DNA of 64,000 nucleotides from Roseiarcus sp963775575 (GCA_963775575.1 CAVZJG010000002.1:2170001-2234000), one strand, 5' to 3'; shown: positions 16,517-29,122, counted from the first letter of the stretch. Notes: generated by a model not told the origin, from the letters alone. A program made the numbers and translations.

Positions 16517-17173
16517 ATGATTCAGATCGGACAGATTGCGCCGGACTTCACGGCCGAGACGACCCAGGGAAAGATCCGTTTTCACCAATGGATCGGCAAC
16601 TCCTGGGCGGTGCTGTTCTCCCACCCCAAGGATTTCACCCCCGTCTGCACGACCGAGCTCGGGGCCATGGCCAAGCTGAAGGGCGAGTTCGACAAGCGCG
16701 GCGTCAAGATCATCGGCCTGTCGGTCGATCCCGTCGCCAACCATGCGAAGTGGGCCAAGGACATCGAGGAGACCCAGGGCGCGGCGGTCAATTTTCCCAT
16801 GATCGGCGACACCGACCTCGCCATCGCCAAGGCCTATGGCATGTTGCCGGCCGCTGCGCCCGGTTCGTCCGAAGGCCGCACCGCCGCCGACAATCAAACC
16901 GTGCGCACGGTCTTCGTCATCGCTCCGGACAAGACGGTCAAACTGCAGCTCGCCTATCCCATGACGACGGGGCGCAATTTCAACGAAATCCTGCGAGTCA
17001 TCAACTCGCTGCAATTGACGGCCCGCCACAAGGTCGCCACGCCGGCGAACTGGAAGAACGGAGAAGAGGTGATCATCGCCGGCTCGGTCACCGACGAAGA
17101 GGCGAAAACGCGATTCCCGCAAGGATGGAAGTCGCCCAAGCCCTACCTTCGGATCGTCGCGCAGCCGAAGTGA
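16517..17173 (+). CDS. 1-Cys peroxiredoxin (Prx6 type)
   Basis: 218 residues. AhpC/TSA fold with the peroxidatic Cys in HPKDFTPVCTTELGAMAKL (about residue 45), then GLSVDPVANHAKW and FPMIGDTDLAIAKAYGML; the long C-terminal 1-cysPrx_C extension (NSLQLTARHKVATPANWKNG) places it in the Prx6 subfamily, cytosolic reducers of H2O2 and lipid peroxides. Start ATG follows GGAGG. Upstream frame from 16472 lacks conserved residues. Second peroxide-defence gene in the window besides ohr. Confidence 0.95.
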   Translation: MIQIGQIAPDFTAETTQGKIRFHQWIGNSWAVLFSHPKDFTPVCTTELGAMAKLKGEFDKRGVKIIGLSVDPVANHAKWAKDIEETQGAAVNFPMIGDTDLAIAKAYGMLPAAAPGSSEGRTAADNQTVRTVFVIAPDKTVKLQLAYPMTTGRNFNEILRVINSLQLTARHKVATPANWKNGEEVIIAGSVTDEEAKTRFPQGWKSPKPYLRIVAQPK

Positions 17174-17634
17174 CGCGGCCCACGGCAAAGGTCCGCCCGT
17201 CGGCGCCTCGCGCCGCCGGGCGCCAAACGCCGCGCCATGGAGTCGCCCGCCGGCGAGCGGCTGGCCGCGCGCGCCGACGCCGTCGACCATCGACCATCGA
17301 CGGAGTTGACTAACTCTAGGAGTTTTGTATATTGAAACTGGCGAGCCGGATTGCGGTTCGCCGTCGAAGATCGTCGACGCGCAACCCATCGTGAGGGCCT
17401 TTGTCATTCTCGCGCCTGGTCGATTGGCGCAAGGCTTTGGGTCGGGGGCGGCGACCGCTCATGCGCGTCGGCGAGCTCGGTTTCGGCGCCGATCGTCGGT
17501 CGCGAACCGACGACCTCGAACGCGAGAATTTCGCGACGTAGCCAAGCCCCGGCCCGGCTGACTGGCTCACGCGGGGCCGACGAACGGTCGACGGCGCGCA
17601 ATCGTCGTCGACGGAATCACCATCGGAACGCCGC
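17174..17634. other. intergenic
   Basis: 461 bp between the peroxiredoxin and the TauE/SafE gene. Only GC-rich shadows of frames in both directions; I see no gene, terminator or repeat that I can support. Confidence 0.4.
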
Positions 17635-18426
17635 ATGCTCGCTTTCGTTCATTCGCTCAACCCTCTCTATTCGCTGTCCGGCCTGGTGATCGGCGCGCTG
17701 GTCGGGTTCACCGGCGTCGGCGGCGGATCGCTGATGACTCCGCTCTTGGTGCTGCTGTTTGGCATCCACCCGGCGACCGCCGTCGGCACCGACCTGCTCT
17801 ATGCGGGTCTCACCAAGATCAGCGGTTCGGCCGTTCACAGCCTGAACGGCGCGGTCGACTGGCGGATCACCCGCCGGCTCGCCTCGGGCAGCGTGCCGGC
17901 GGCGGCTTTGACGCTCATCGCGTTGTCGTATTTCGGCAGGGATTCCAAGGCGGTCAGCGAAGTGATCACGACCGTCCTCGGCGGCGCGCTGATCCTCACC
18001 GCGATCACCCTGCTCTTTCGCGCCTGGCTGCTGCGCGCGGTCGCCGAAACGCTCGATCGTCTCGACGACCGTCAAATCGCGGCGCTGACCGTGCTGCTCG
18101 GCGCCGTCCTCGGCGTTCTGGTCTCGATCTCTTCAGTCGGCGCCGGCGCTATCGGCGTGACCGTGCTGCTGATGCTCTATCCCAAACTGCCGACCGTGCG
18201 CATCGTCGGCTCCGACATCGCCCACGCCGTGCCCCTGACGTTGATCGCCGGCGCCGGCCACTGGTGGATCGGTTCGATCGATTGGGCGCTGCTGGTCTCG
18301 CTGCTGATCGGCTCCATCCCCGGCATCGCCGTCGGCAGCGCCCTGGCCTCGCGCGTTCCCGACCGCGTGCTCCGTCCCGTGCTCGCCAGCACCCTGGCGC
18401 TGGTCGGCGGCCGTCTCGCGTTCTGA
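17635..18426 (+). CDS. TauE/SafE family membrane exporter
   Basis: 263 residues with about eight hydrophobic helices. N-terminal SGLVIGALVGFTGVGGGSLMTP and HPATAVGTDLLYAGLTKISG are the first signature repeat, and VSISSVGAGAIGVTVLLML with VRIVGSDIAHAVPL the second, the inverted duplication typical of the family (sulfite, sulfoacetate or organosulfur export in the inner membrane). The substrate cannot be inferred: no sulfur genes adjoin. Stands alone; next gene is convergent ndvB. Confidence 0.9.
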   Translation: MLAFVHSLNPLYSLSGLVIGALVGFTGVGGGSLMTPLLVLLFGIHPATAVGTDLLYAGLTKISGSAVHSLNGAVDWRITRRLASGSVPAAALTLIALSYFGRDSKAVSEVITTVLGGALILTAITLLFRAWLLRAVAETLDRLDDRQIAALTVLLGAVLGVLVSISSVGAGAIGVTVLLMLYPKLPTVRIVGSDIAHAVPLTLIAGAGHWWIGSIDWALLVSLLIGSIPGIAVGSALASRVPDRVLRPVLASTLALVGGRLAF

Positions 18427-18542
18427 CGCCGATGAAGCGCCCGGCGGCGGAAGCCGCCGACGCTGTTCGCCGTTTCGGTCGGATCGACGTCTCTCGCGCA
18501 CGCGATCCTGTCGCGGCGCGCTGAGAAATTCGCGTGAAATCC

Positions 18543-21500
18543 TCAATCGTCCCGTCGGCCTGGGTGTGACGGCGCGTCATGCGCCAAGCGCGCTTCGACG
18601 AGCGTGCGGGTCGGCAACGGCGCGTCTCGGCCTAAGGTCACGCGAATGCGATGGACGGCGCCGTCGTCGACTAGGCGCAGTCGCAACGGCCGCTCGGAGA
18701 TTTCAACCCCGTCGCTCTCAGCGAAGCGGACGCCATGGCTGACCCCGTCGGGATTGTCGACGACGATTTCGTAACGCGCCGATCGCCGCCGAACGCTCAT
18801 CTCGAACGTCGCCCACGCCTTGGGAATGCAGGGGTCCAGGTGCAAGAAGGCGCCGCGGATGCGCAGCCCGAGAATGCTCTCGACGCCCGCGCGTTGCATC
18901 CAACCCGCCGAGCCCGTGTACCACGTCCAACCGCCGCGCCCGACATGGGGCGGCGTCGCGTAGACGTCGGCCGCGACGACGTAGGGCTCCACCTTGTAGC
19001 GCAGCACGTCGGTGCGGGCGCGCGCGTGATTGATGGGGTTGAGCAGCGAGAACAGGTCGACCGCCTTGTCGCCCTCGCCAAGCGCGGCGAAGGCCATCAC
19101 CGACCACAAGGCGGCATGAGTATATTGCCCGCCATTCTCGCGCACGCCAGGCGGATAGCCCTTGATGTAGCCGGGATCCAGCGCGGTCTTGTCGAACGGC
19201 GGCGCAAACAGCAGCGCCAAGCCGTCGTCGCGCCGGATCAGTTCGCGCTCGACCGCGTCCATCGCTTGCCTCGCCCGTTCGGGCAGCGCCGCGCCCGAGA
19301 GCGCGGCCCAGGATTGCGCGATCGCATCGATGCGGCATTCCTCGCTCGCCGCCGAGCCCAGCGCCTCGCCGTCGTCGAAAAAGGCTCGCCGATACCAATC
19401 GCCGTCCCACGCCTCGCGCTCGAGCGAGGACTGCAACGCGGCGGCATACGCGGTCCATTCCGCGGCGCGCTTCGATTCCAAGCGCGCTTGAGCGAGCGGA
19501 ATGAAAGCGGCCAGCGCCGCGTGCAGGAACCAGCCGAGCCAAACGCTTTCGCCGGCGCCCCTTTCGCCGACGCGGTTCATGCCGTCGTTCCAATCGCCGG
19601 CTCCAATCAGGGGAAGCCCATGGCCGCCGAGCGAGAGACTGGCGTCGAGGGCGAGCGCGCAATGCTCGAACAAGGTCGCCGTCCGGTCGGAGACGACAGG
19701 AGTGAAAAAGCTGTCTTGTTCGCCCGGCGCCAGCGCCTGGCCCTCCAGGAACGGGACCATCTCATCGAGGACCCCGACGTCCGCGGTGGCGTCGACGTAT
19801 TGGGCGACCGCAAAGGCCAACCACGCGCGATCGTCGGAAATGCGGGTGCGCACGCCCTGGCCCGAATGCGGCTGCCACCAATGCTGGACATCGCCTTCGA
19901 CGAACTGGCGCGCTGCGGCGCGCAGCACATGCTCGCGCGTCAGCGAAGGCTGCGCGGCGGCGAGCGCCATGCCGTCCTGCAATTGATCGCGAAATCCATA
20001 GGCGCCGCTCGCCTGGTAGAGGGCGGAGCGCGCCCAGATGCGGCAACTCAGCGTCTGGTAGATGAGCCAGCCGTTGAGCATGATGTCCATCGAGCGATCC
20101 GGCGTCTTGACGACGACGGCGCCGAGAACTTCGTCCCATTTGCGCGCGACCTCGGCTTCCACGGCGTCGAGATCGGCGGAGCGATAGCGCGTGACCAGCC
20201 TCTGCGCCTCGTCCGCGCTCGCCGCTTCGCCAAGCAGAAAGACGACTTCGACGCTGCCGTTGGGCGGCAGTTCGATCTTCGCGCGCATCGCCGCGCAAGG
20301 ATCGAGGCCCGCGCCGACTTTCTTCGACAGCGGCGCCGCGCCGGCGAGCGCGGCGGGATCGGCGAGCTCGCCGTTGCGCCCGATGAACTCGCGCCGATCG
20401 CCCGTCCAGTCGCTCTGAGCCCCGCGCAAATCGGCGAAGGCGACGCGCGACCCGAAGCTCATATTCCAGGGATTGCGGGCGAAGATCGCCCCCGTGACGG
20501 CGTCGATCTCCGTCGAAACGAACGCCAGCGAGGCCGAACGCGACGGACCGAGAACCCACTCGACATAGGCCGTCACGCTGAGCCGGCGCGGGCGGCTCGA
20601 CCGATTGGTCAGCACGAGGCGCGAAATCTTGATCGAATCGTCGACGGGCGCGTACTGCGTAAGATCGGACGCGATCTCGTGCGCGACATGCTCGAATCGG
20701 CTGTAGCCGCGACCGTGGCGGGCCGTGTATGTCGCCGCCGCGTCGCGGATGGGAAGCGCCGTCGGACCCCACAAGTCGCCGGTGTCGTCGTCGCGTAAAT
20801 AGAAGGCTTCGCCGCCTCGGTCGCCGACGGGGTCGTTCGACCACGGCGTGATCTGATTCTCGCGACTGTTGACGGACCAGGTGTAGCCGCCGCCCTCGGT
20901 TCCCGTCTGGAACCCGAACGCCGGATTGGCGATGACGTTGATCCACGGCGCGGGCGTCGATTGGCCCGGCCCAAGGATGGTCACATACTCGGCGCCGTCT
21001 CGCGCGAAGCCGCCGAGTCCGTTGAAGAATTCGAGGTCGGGAGGGCGAAGCCGCGACGGCGGCTGCAAGCGCGTGACAACGCGCTTCGGCGTGGTTCTCA
21101 CAAACTCGAGAGGTTCCACGATGCGCTCGAGCTGATCGAATAGTCCGCCCCGCTGCGCCGGCAGAACAACTCGCGCGACGGAAGTCAGAAGGTTTCGCGT
21201 TTCGGCCGAAATGAGATCGGCGCGCAGCACGAAGACGCGCCCCCCCTGCCGTTCCGCGCCGGGCTGCGGACGCGACTGGCTTGCCCTGACCAGCGTCTCG
21301 ATGGCGATCTGAAGCTCCTGAACGTAGGAGGAATGGCGCTCGTTCAAGATGACGAGATCGACGGCGAGCTGTTTCATGCGCCAATATTCGTGCGCCTGCA
21401 GCAGCTCACGGACGATGTCGAGATGGTCGACATCGGCGATGCGCAGAAGCACGATCGGCAAATCGCCGGAGATGCCCTGCGGCCATAGGCCGGACTGCGC

Positions 21501-24500
21501 GCCGCCGCCCCGCACGACCGTATCCGAGGATGGGCGTAAGGCTGGCGCGGCGTAGATCACATGTCCCGCAAGCCGCTGAAACAGCCCGGCCTCGCCCGCC
21601 GTCACACCAAGATGATGGAGTTGCACCTGAGCCTGCGTCCACGCCAACATCGAGGCGCGCGCGAACGCGGTGGCGTCACGATGTTTGTCGACGCCATCGA
21701 GGAGCGCGGCGCGGCTGGAGGCGGCGATGGTCCAAAAGGCCACGCGAGCCGTTGCGCCCGGCGCGACGCGGATGCGGCGGCGGATCGAGAAGATCGGGTC
21801 GAGAACAGCGCCGATCGAATTCGACAGCCGACGGCTATCCGTCACGGCGATGGGTGAGCGAACGCCGCGGCCGCGGCCGAGGAATCGGGCTCTGTCGGTT
21901 TCAAATTCGGGAGCGCCGACGGCTTCGCCGTCGACGACGCTCAGATGCGCGGCCCAGATCTCCGGCTCGCTCGGCGCCCCTCTTCGCCGCGTCGCCAGGA
22001 TCGCGCCGACGTCGGCGAGATATTCCGTTTCGACGAACAGTTTCGAAAAGGCGGGATGCGCAACATCGGCGCTCTGAGGCGCCAGAACGAGTTCGGCATA
22101 GGACGTGATTTCGATTTCACGCGTGCGGCTGCCGGAGTTCGTGATCGAGACCCGGCGAACTTCCGCGTCGTCCTCGCCCGAGACGAGCACGTCCAACGTC
22201 GTCGTCAGCAAACCGTCGCGACGGGTCACCTCGGCGCGATCCTCGTTGAAGACCACGGCATAGGCGTCCGGCTCGACGCCGCTCGGTTGAAAGCCCGCCG
22301 ACCACGCCGCGCCGCTGCGCACGTCCTTGATGAAGAGATAGGAGCCGAAGTCGTCGCAGGTCGCGTCTTCGCGCCAGCGGGTCAGCGCCAGATCGCCCCA
22401 GCGGCTGTATCCCGAGCCTGCGGACGTGAGCATGGCGGCGTAGCGACCGTTAGAGAGAAGATGCGTGGCGGGCGTCGCCTGATGCGCGGTGGCGAACCGG
22501 CGTCCGCCGAATGGTTCGACGTCGCGAGCGCCGGCGGCCGATTTCACTTCCGCCGCCCAGGGGTGCGCAGCGGCGACGTCGCGCGGCGTGCGCTCCTGCA
22601 GCAACAGTTCGCTGGCTTTGATAATCGGCTCGGCATGGAAGCGTTCCCGCATCACGCCATCGAAAATGGCGTCTGCGATGGCGACGACCGTCATGCCCTG
22701 ATGATGCGCCATGAACGCCCGCACGATGGCGACGCTTTCGCCCTCGGGAACACGCGCCGGCGTATAGTCCAGCGCATCGTAAAAGCCGTAGCGACCTTGC
22801 GCGCCGACCTCGGCCAAACGCGCCATATTGGCGGCGGCCGGGCGCGGATCGACCATCGCCGCCAGGGCGGTGGCGTAAGGGGCGATCACCCGATTTTCGC
22901 CGAGACCCCGCTTCAAGCCGAGGCCGGGAACGCCGAAGTTCGAATACTGGTAAGCGAGTTCCAGGTCGCGGGCGTTGTAAGCGGATTCGGATATGCCCCA
23001 GGGCAGGCCCAGCTTGGCGGCGTAATCGATTTGGCGCCGGACGATCAGACGGCTGGTCTGCTCGAGCAGGCTTCCCGCCGGCGCGCGCATGACCAGCGAG
23101 GGCATCAGATACTCGAACATCGATCCCGACCACGAAATCAACGCGGCGCCGTGGCCGACGGGCGTCACGGCGCGGCCGAGCCGGAACCAATGCCTGGCGG
23201 CGACGTCGCCTTTGGCGATCGCAAAAAAACTGGCGAGCCGCGCCTCGGAGGCCAGCAGATCGTAGCAATTCGAATCGAGCGCGTCCTCCGCCGCGAGAAA
23301 TCCGATCGACAACAGTTGGCGACTGTGGTTGAACAAGAAGCCAAAGTCCATCGCAAGCGCCAACGACCGCGCTGTGCTTTCGAGGATCGAGAGCCGCACC
23401 ATCGCCGAGCGAGCCGCATCCGCAGACTGCGCGAGATCGCGGCGGTGCGCGTCGATCGAATTCAGAGTCGCTTCAGCCCAGAACAACATATCGGCGCCGC
23501 TGCCGTCGCCGCGTTCGATCGCAAGCGCCCCGGCGATGTCGATCATGACCTCGGCATCGGCGGAGAGACCAACGAGTTGGGTCGCGAGATCGTCGTCCGA
23601 AAGCGGCGCCCGTCGCAAAGCGAGCGCGACCGCGGCGAGAGCGTCGTCGAGCTGATGCAGAGTCACGGTCTGGGTCTGGCCGCCGTCGCGTAGGCGCGCG
23701 GATTCCGCGCGAGTTATGTCGAGAGCGTCGGCGACGCCTTGGAGGCGTCGCTGCGCCGCAAACCGGCGCTCTCGCCATTCTCGGCAGGCGTTCGCCAGCG
23801 CGATAAGGTGTCCGGCCAAATTGCCGCTGTCGACGGTGGACACGTATCTCGGGTCGAGCGGGCTGAGATCGCGCGTATCGTACCAATTGTAGAAGTGTCC
23901 GCGGAAGCGCTGCAGGCCGCTCATCGTCGCAAGCGTCGCCTCGAGCCGTTCGATCGCCTGGTCGGTCCCGATCCAGCCGAAATCGCGCGCGCTGACGACG
24001 GAAAGCAGATAGAGGCCGAGGTTGGTCGGCGATGTCCGGTGCGCGATCGCCGGCGTCGGATCGTCCTGAAAATTATCGGGCGGCAGCATGTTGTCCGTCG
24101 ACGTGACGAAAGTCTCGAAGAACCGCCAGGTGCGACGCGCGGTCCGCCTTAGCGCCTCGGCGTCGGCGTCGGACATCGGCAGGTCGGCGGCCGCGCCAGG
24201 AGACAGGCTAACTCGGCGCGCCACGGCCGGCGAGGCGACCCAGAGCGCGGCGAAGGGAAGCGCCAGGGGCCACGACCCATGGCCGAACGCCAAAGCGACG
24301 ATCGCGCCGACGGCCCCAACAACGATCGCTCCCGCCATTCGGCGCGTGAAGCCCATGAGGTCGAGACGAGGACCGATCGTCGCCTGCGCGGCCGGAACCC
24401 ATTCGAGCAGATGGCGCCGGGTCACGCCCAAGCGCCACAGGGTGCGGCCGATTGCGTCGCCCATCAGCCACGCCTGGTCCGCCAGGAATGCGATCGTCAG

Positions 24501-27200
24501 CGCCGAGAGAGTCAAGGCAAGGCGGAGATCGCCGCCGAGCGCACGCAGATGGCTCGAGATCGTGACGCCCGGGCGACGCGGCGGAATGGCGGCAACCACC
24601 GGAATGAGAGTCGGCAGCGCGATCGTCAGGACGACGAAGAGGGTCCACAGCCGCGCCGCGTGAAGCGGCAAAGTCCAACCGGCGAGCAGAGCGAGCGCCG
24701 CCGCGGGCGCCGAGAGCGTTCGGCGCAAATTGTCGAGCATCTTCCAGCGGCCGATCGCGGGAATGGCGCTCGCCGCGCGCTCTGCGCCGGCCTGCGTCGG
24801 CGCGCGACCGAAGATCCAGGGCAACAATTGCCAGTCGCCGCGCGCCCAACGGTGACGGCGAATCGCGCCGACGTCGTAGCGGGCGGGGAATTCCTCGACG
24901 ACTTCGATATCCGAGGCGAGGCCGGCGCGCGCGAACACGCCCTCGAACAGATCGTGGCTGAGCAGAGTCGAGTCCGGCGCCCGGCCGGCGAGCGCGGCCT
25001 CGAAGGCGTCGACGTCATAGATGCCTTTGCCCGCGTAGGAGCCTTCGCCGAACAGATCCTGGTAAACGTCTGAAACGGCTGAGGCATAGGGATCGATCCC
25101 GCTCAAGCTGGAGAAGATGCGCTGGAACGGCGAGCCTTCCCGGCCGATCGGCAGCGAAGGCGTGACGCGAGGCTGCAAAATCGCGTAGCCTTCCACGACC
25201 CTGCCGGCGGCGGCGTCGAGGCGCGGCCGGTTCAGCGGATGCGCCATCTTGCCGATCAGGCGTCGCACCGCATCGCGCGGCAATCGCGTGTCCGCATCGA
25301 GCGTCACGACGTAGCGAATATCGGTCGGTGCGACGGGCGGCCCGGCGCCGACGTCGATGAAAGTGGTGTCGGCCGCGCCGCGCAGCAGCCGATTCAGTTC
25401 ATGCAGCTTGCCGCGCTTGCGCTCCCAGCCGATCCACCGCATTTCGCCTTCATTCCAGACGCGACGACGATGCAGAAGCAGAAAGCGGGGGCCGCCCGGC
25501 GCCGGGCCGTAGCGCCGATTGAGACGCGCGACGCCTTCCGCCGCCGCGGCGACGAGCGCCGCGTCGCCGTCGGCATATTCGTCTGCGGCGTCGGTCCAGT
25601 CGGAAACCAGCGCGAAATGCAGATCGCCTTCCGGGCTGGCGAGGTGATGGATCTCGAGCCGTTCGATTTGCTCTTCGATGGCTTCCAGCGTCGTCAGCAT
25701 CGTCGGCACCGCGACGAGCGTGCGCAGATGCGAGGGAACGCCGTCGCGCAGCTCCAGAGCGGGCAGCAGCGTCGCGGTAAAGCCGAGGTTGACCCCACGA
25801 TTGACCAACGCGACGGCGACGTCGGTGGCGGGAACAGCGCCGAGGACGCCAAGCATGCCGAGGGCGACCAGATTGATTCCGGCCGCGGCAAGGACCAGCA
25901 GCGGCGCCGCAAGCAGCATCGCAGCGACAAGAGAAATCGCGGTCACATAGCCGCCGACGCCAAAGGACCGATTGAGCCGGGCCGCCAATTTCCGTAATGG
26001 CGGGCGATAAGAGATCGCGGATTCAAAGCTGCGGCGGCCCCCCGCGAGCAGATGATAGCCCGGATCGCCGCGCCGCGCTTGCTCGGCCATTGGAGCCGCG
26101 GGCCCCTCGCGCTTTGCCGCGAGCACCGCGGCGCTGGCGATGTCCATCTCCGTGCGCTTCGACCCGCGCGCCAATTCTTCGACTGCGCTGCGGTAGAGCG
26201 TGCGCGTGGGGAAATCCATATCCTCAAACGAGGTGTCGGCGGCAAAAACTGCGTCGACGAGGCTGAGCCGTTCGAACAATTGCTTCCAATCGACATCGGA
26301 AATCAGGCGCAAGCTGGTGATGATGTTGCGCACCGTGACGTTCGCAGCGCCTTCGCGGCGATGGACGTCGCGCACCACCGCGTCGGTTGTCGTTTGCTGG
26401 ATCGCGAGACGCTGGTCGAGCCATGTCAGCGCCGGCGTTATCCTTGGATCCTGGTCGCGAAGCCGATGCACGAGCTGCACCGCCAAAGCATCGGAAAGCG
26501 GCGCGCGCTCATGCGCGAAAAGGACGGCGGCGACGGACTCGGCGGGTCGTCCCCCGGTCCCGAGCAAACGGTCGGCGAGGCCGTCCGCCACGTAACGGTC
26601 CGCACGGCTTTGCGTAATCTGCCGCGCGAGGCGTCTGAGATTCTCAACCAGCACGATCCGCAGCGTGATCGACATCGCCCAGAGTTCGCCAATCGTGAGC
26701 GGCTGCACGTCCTGATAGGCCATGACATAACGAACCAGCATCTCGGAGTCGAAACGGCTGTCGGTATGGGCGACGAAGGCCCAGGCCACGCCAAAGACGC
26801 GGGGATAGCCGGCGAAGGGACCCGAGGCGAGCTTGGGAAGCTGGCGGTAATAGCCGGGCGGCAGGTCTGAGCGAATCTCGCGGATCTGCTTCTCGACGAG
26901 ATGAAAATTGTCGACGAGCCATTCCGCCGCCGGCGTTATGGCGCGACCCTCGTTGATCGCCTTGACGATAGAGCGATAAGACTTGAGCAGCACGGCGCCA
27001 TTGTCCGCAAGCCGCCGCGCCAGCGGCTGGCCCTTGATCGTCCTGGACGACACGATCTGCGCGAGCGCAAGACTTCGCGCATGCTCCTCGAGGCGCTCGA
27101 TGCTGAACAGCTCTTCACGAATGGGCTCTTGGTTGTCCCAGGGCGACGACCGCCTCACGCTTTCGAAGGCGCGGCGTGCAAGAGCTGTCAATTTGACCAT
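18543..27200 (-). CDS. ndvB: cyclic beta-1,2-glucan synthase NdvB/ChvB
   Basis: 2885-residue inner-membrane enzyme that initiates, elongates and cyclises periplasmic beta-1,2-glucans from UDP-glucose; needed for osmoadaptation and host interaction in rhizobia, Agrobacterium and Brucella. Order visible: N-terminal region (1-400); TM helices 410-470; GT84 glucosyltransferase (about 500-800) with VVTLDADTRLPRDA and RHRWARGDWQLLPW; TM helices 825-990; GH144-like glycoamylase domain (about 1010-1545) with TSTDNMLPPDNFQDDPTPAI and LPWGISESAYNARDLELAYQ; beta-sandwich domains (1560-1850, 2060-2360) and the C-terminal GH94 phosphorylase (2360-2820) with GAGDWNDGMNRVG, which sets ring size. Length matches the family. 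Start ATG follows GAGGCGGC. Monocistronic. Confidence 0.96.
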   Translation of the reverse strand: MVKLTALARRAFESVRRSSPWDNQEPIREELFSIERLEEHARSLALAQIVSSRTIKGQPLARRLADNGAVLLKSYRSIVKAINEGRAITPAAEWLVDNFHLVEKQIREIRSDLPPGYYRQLPKLASGPFAGYPRVFGVAWAFVAHTDSRFDSEMLVRYVMAYQDVQPLTIGELWAMSITLRIVLVENLRRLARQITQSRADRYVADGLADRLLGTGGRPAESVAAVLFAHERAPLSDALAVQLVHRLRDQDPRITPALTWLDQRLAIQQTTTDAVVRDVHRREGAANVTVRNIITSLRLISDVDWKQLFERLSLVDAVFAADTSFEDMDFPTRTLYRSAVEELARGSKRTEMDIASAAVLAAKREGPAAPMAEQARRGDPGYHLLAGGRRSFESAISYRPPLRKLAARLNRSFGVGGYVTAISLVAAMLLAAPLLVLAAAGINLVALGMLGVLGAVPATDVAVALVNRGVNLGFTATLLPALELRDGVPSHLRTLVAVPTMLTTLEAIEEQIERLEIHHLASPEGDLHFALVSDWTDAADEYADGDAALVAAAAEGVARLNRRYGPAPGGPRFLLLHRRRVWNEGEMRWIGWERKRGKLHELNRLLRGAADTTFIDVGAGPPVAPTDIRYVVTLDADTRLPRDAVRRLIGKMAHPLNRPRLDAAAGRVVEGYAILQPRVTPSLPIGREGSPFQRIFSSLSGIDPYASAVSDVYQDLFGEGSYAGKGIYDVDAFEAALAGRAPDSTLLSHDLFEGVFARAGLASDIEVVEEFPARYDVGAIRRHRWARGDWQLLPWIFGRAPTQAGAERAASAIPAIGRWKMLDNLRRTLSAPAAALALLAGWTLPLHAARLWTLFVVLTIALPTLIPVVAAIPPRRPGVTISSHLRALGGDLRLALTLSALTIAFLADQAWLMGDAIGRTLWRLGVTRRHLLEWVPAAQATIGPRLDLMGFTRRMAGAIVVGAVGAIVALAFGHGSWPLALPFAALWVASPAVARRVSLSPGAAADLPMSDADAEALRRTARRTWRFFETFVTSTDNMLPPDNFQDDPTPAIAHRTSPTNLGLYLLSVVSARDFGWIGTDQAIERLEATLATMSGLQRFRGHFYNWYDTRDLSPLDPRYVSTVDSGNLAGHLIALANACREWRERRFAAQRRLQGVADALDITRAESARLRDGGQTQTVTLHQLDDALAAVALALRRAPLSDDDLATQLVGLSADAEVMIDIAGALAIERGDGSGADMLFWAEATLNSIDAHRRDLAQSADAARSAMVRLSILESTARSLALAMDFGFLFNHSRQLLSIGFLAAEDALDSNCYDLLASEARLASFFAIAKGDVAARHWFRLGRAVTPVGHGAALISWSGSMFEYLMPSLVMRAPAGSLLEQTSRLIVRRQIDYAAKLGLPWGISESAYNARDLELAYQYSNFGVPGLGLKRGLGENRVIAPYATALAAMVDPRPAAANMARLAEVGAQGRYGFYDALDYTPARVPEGESVAIVRAFMAHHQGMTVVAIADAIFDGVMRERFHAEPIIKASELLLQERTPRDVAAAHPWAAEVKSAAGARDVEPFGGRRFATAHQATPATHLLSNGRYAAMLTSAGSGYSRWGDLALTRWREDATCDDFGSYLFIKDVRSGAAWSAGFQPSGVEPDAYAVVFNEDRAEVTRRDGLLTTTLDVLVSGEDDAEVRRVSITNSGSRTREIEITSYAELVLAPQSADVAHPAFSKLFVETEYLADVGAILATRRRGAPSEPEIWAAHLSVVDGEAVGAPEFETDRARFLGRGRGVRSPIAVTDSRRLSNSIGAVLDPIFSIRRRIRVAPGATARVAFWTIAASSRAALLDGVDKHRDATAFARASMLAWTQAQVQLHHLGVTAGEAGLFQRLAGHVIYAAPALRPSSDTVVRGGGAQSGLWPQGISGDLPIVLLRIADVDHLDIVRELLQAHEYWRMKQLAVDLVILNERHSSYVQELQIAIETLVRASQSRPQPGAERQGGRVFVLRADLISAETRNLLTSVARVVLPAQRGGLFDQLERIVEPLEFVRTTPKRVVTRLQPPSRLRPPDLEFFNGLGGFARDGAEYVTILGPGQSTPAPWINVIANPAFGFQTGTEGGGYTWSVNSRENQITPWSNDPVGDRGGEAFYLRDDDTGDLWGPTALPIRDAAATYTARHGRGYSRFEHVAHEIASDLTQYAPVDDSIKISRLVLTNRSSRPRRLSVTAYVEWVLGPSRSASLAFVSTEIDAVTGAIFARNPWNMSFGSRVAFADLRGAQSDWTGDRREFIGRNGELADPAALAGAAPLSKKVGAGLDPCAAMRAKIELPPNGSVEVVFLLGEAASADEAQRLVTRYRSADLDAVEAEVARKWDEVLGAVVVKTPDRSMDIMLNGWLIYQTLSCRIWARSALYQASGAYGFRDQLQDGMALAAAQPSLTREHVLRAAARQFVEGDVQHWWQPHSGQGVRTRISDDRAWLAFAVAQYVDATADVGVLDEMVPFLEGQALAPGEQDSFFTPVVSDRTATLFEHCALALDASLSLGGHGLPLIGAGDWNDGMNRVGERGAGESVWLGWFLHAALAAFIPLAQARLESKRAAEWTAYAAALQSSLEREAWDGDWYRRAFFDDGEALGSAASEECRIDAIAQSWAALSGAALPERARQAMDAVERELIRRDDGLALLFAPPFDKTALDPGYIKGYPPGVRENGGQYTHAALWSVMAFAALGEGDKAVDLFSLLNPINHARARTDVLRYKVEPYVVAADVYATPPHVGRGGWTWYTGSAGWMQRAGVESILGLRIRGAFLHLDPCIPKAWATFEMSVRRRSARYEIVVDNPDGVSHGVRFAESDGVEISERPLRLRLVDDGAVHRIRVTLGRDAPLPTRTLVEARLAHDAPSHPGRRDD

Positions 27201-27425
27201 GCCGCCTCACAATCGAAGCGCGACGAGCCTGCGGGCGCAGACTTCGCGGCAGTGTCTACAACGTGAATGGAGCCCGGTCCAACGCGAAGGGCGAACCCGG
27301 TGAGACGCTCTTCTCGACCATGGCGGACGCGTTGGACCGTTGGCGTCAAAACCGTTTCTCGCAATGAAGACGGCGGGAAACGGCGGCGATCAGGGGAGGA
27401 CGCGTTCTCGCCTTTGGGCGCTCGT

Positions 27426-27446
27426 GGCGCGCCGATTTGGCGCGCC
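27426..27446. terminator. GC-rich hairpin after groL
   Basis: Perfect stem GGCGCGCC / GGCGCGCC (each arm itself palindromic), loop GATTT, about 35 bp after the groL stop. No U-tract, so a terminator role is tentative. Confidence 0.4.
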
Positions 27447-27478
27447 GCCGCAGCCCTTCCCTGGCCCATATCAGCCGA

Positions 27479-29122
<1,644 letters not shown>

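Noticed and set aside
15837..16520. 227-codon plus-strand ORF over the TTGGAAA array
   Set aside because: Repeat-derived low complexity without a ribosome site; another frame of the same array is equally open.
18735..20798. 687-codon plus-strand ORF antisense to ndvB
   Set aside because: Shadow of the NdvB GH94 domain; no recognisable motif and NdvB is continuous on the other strand.
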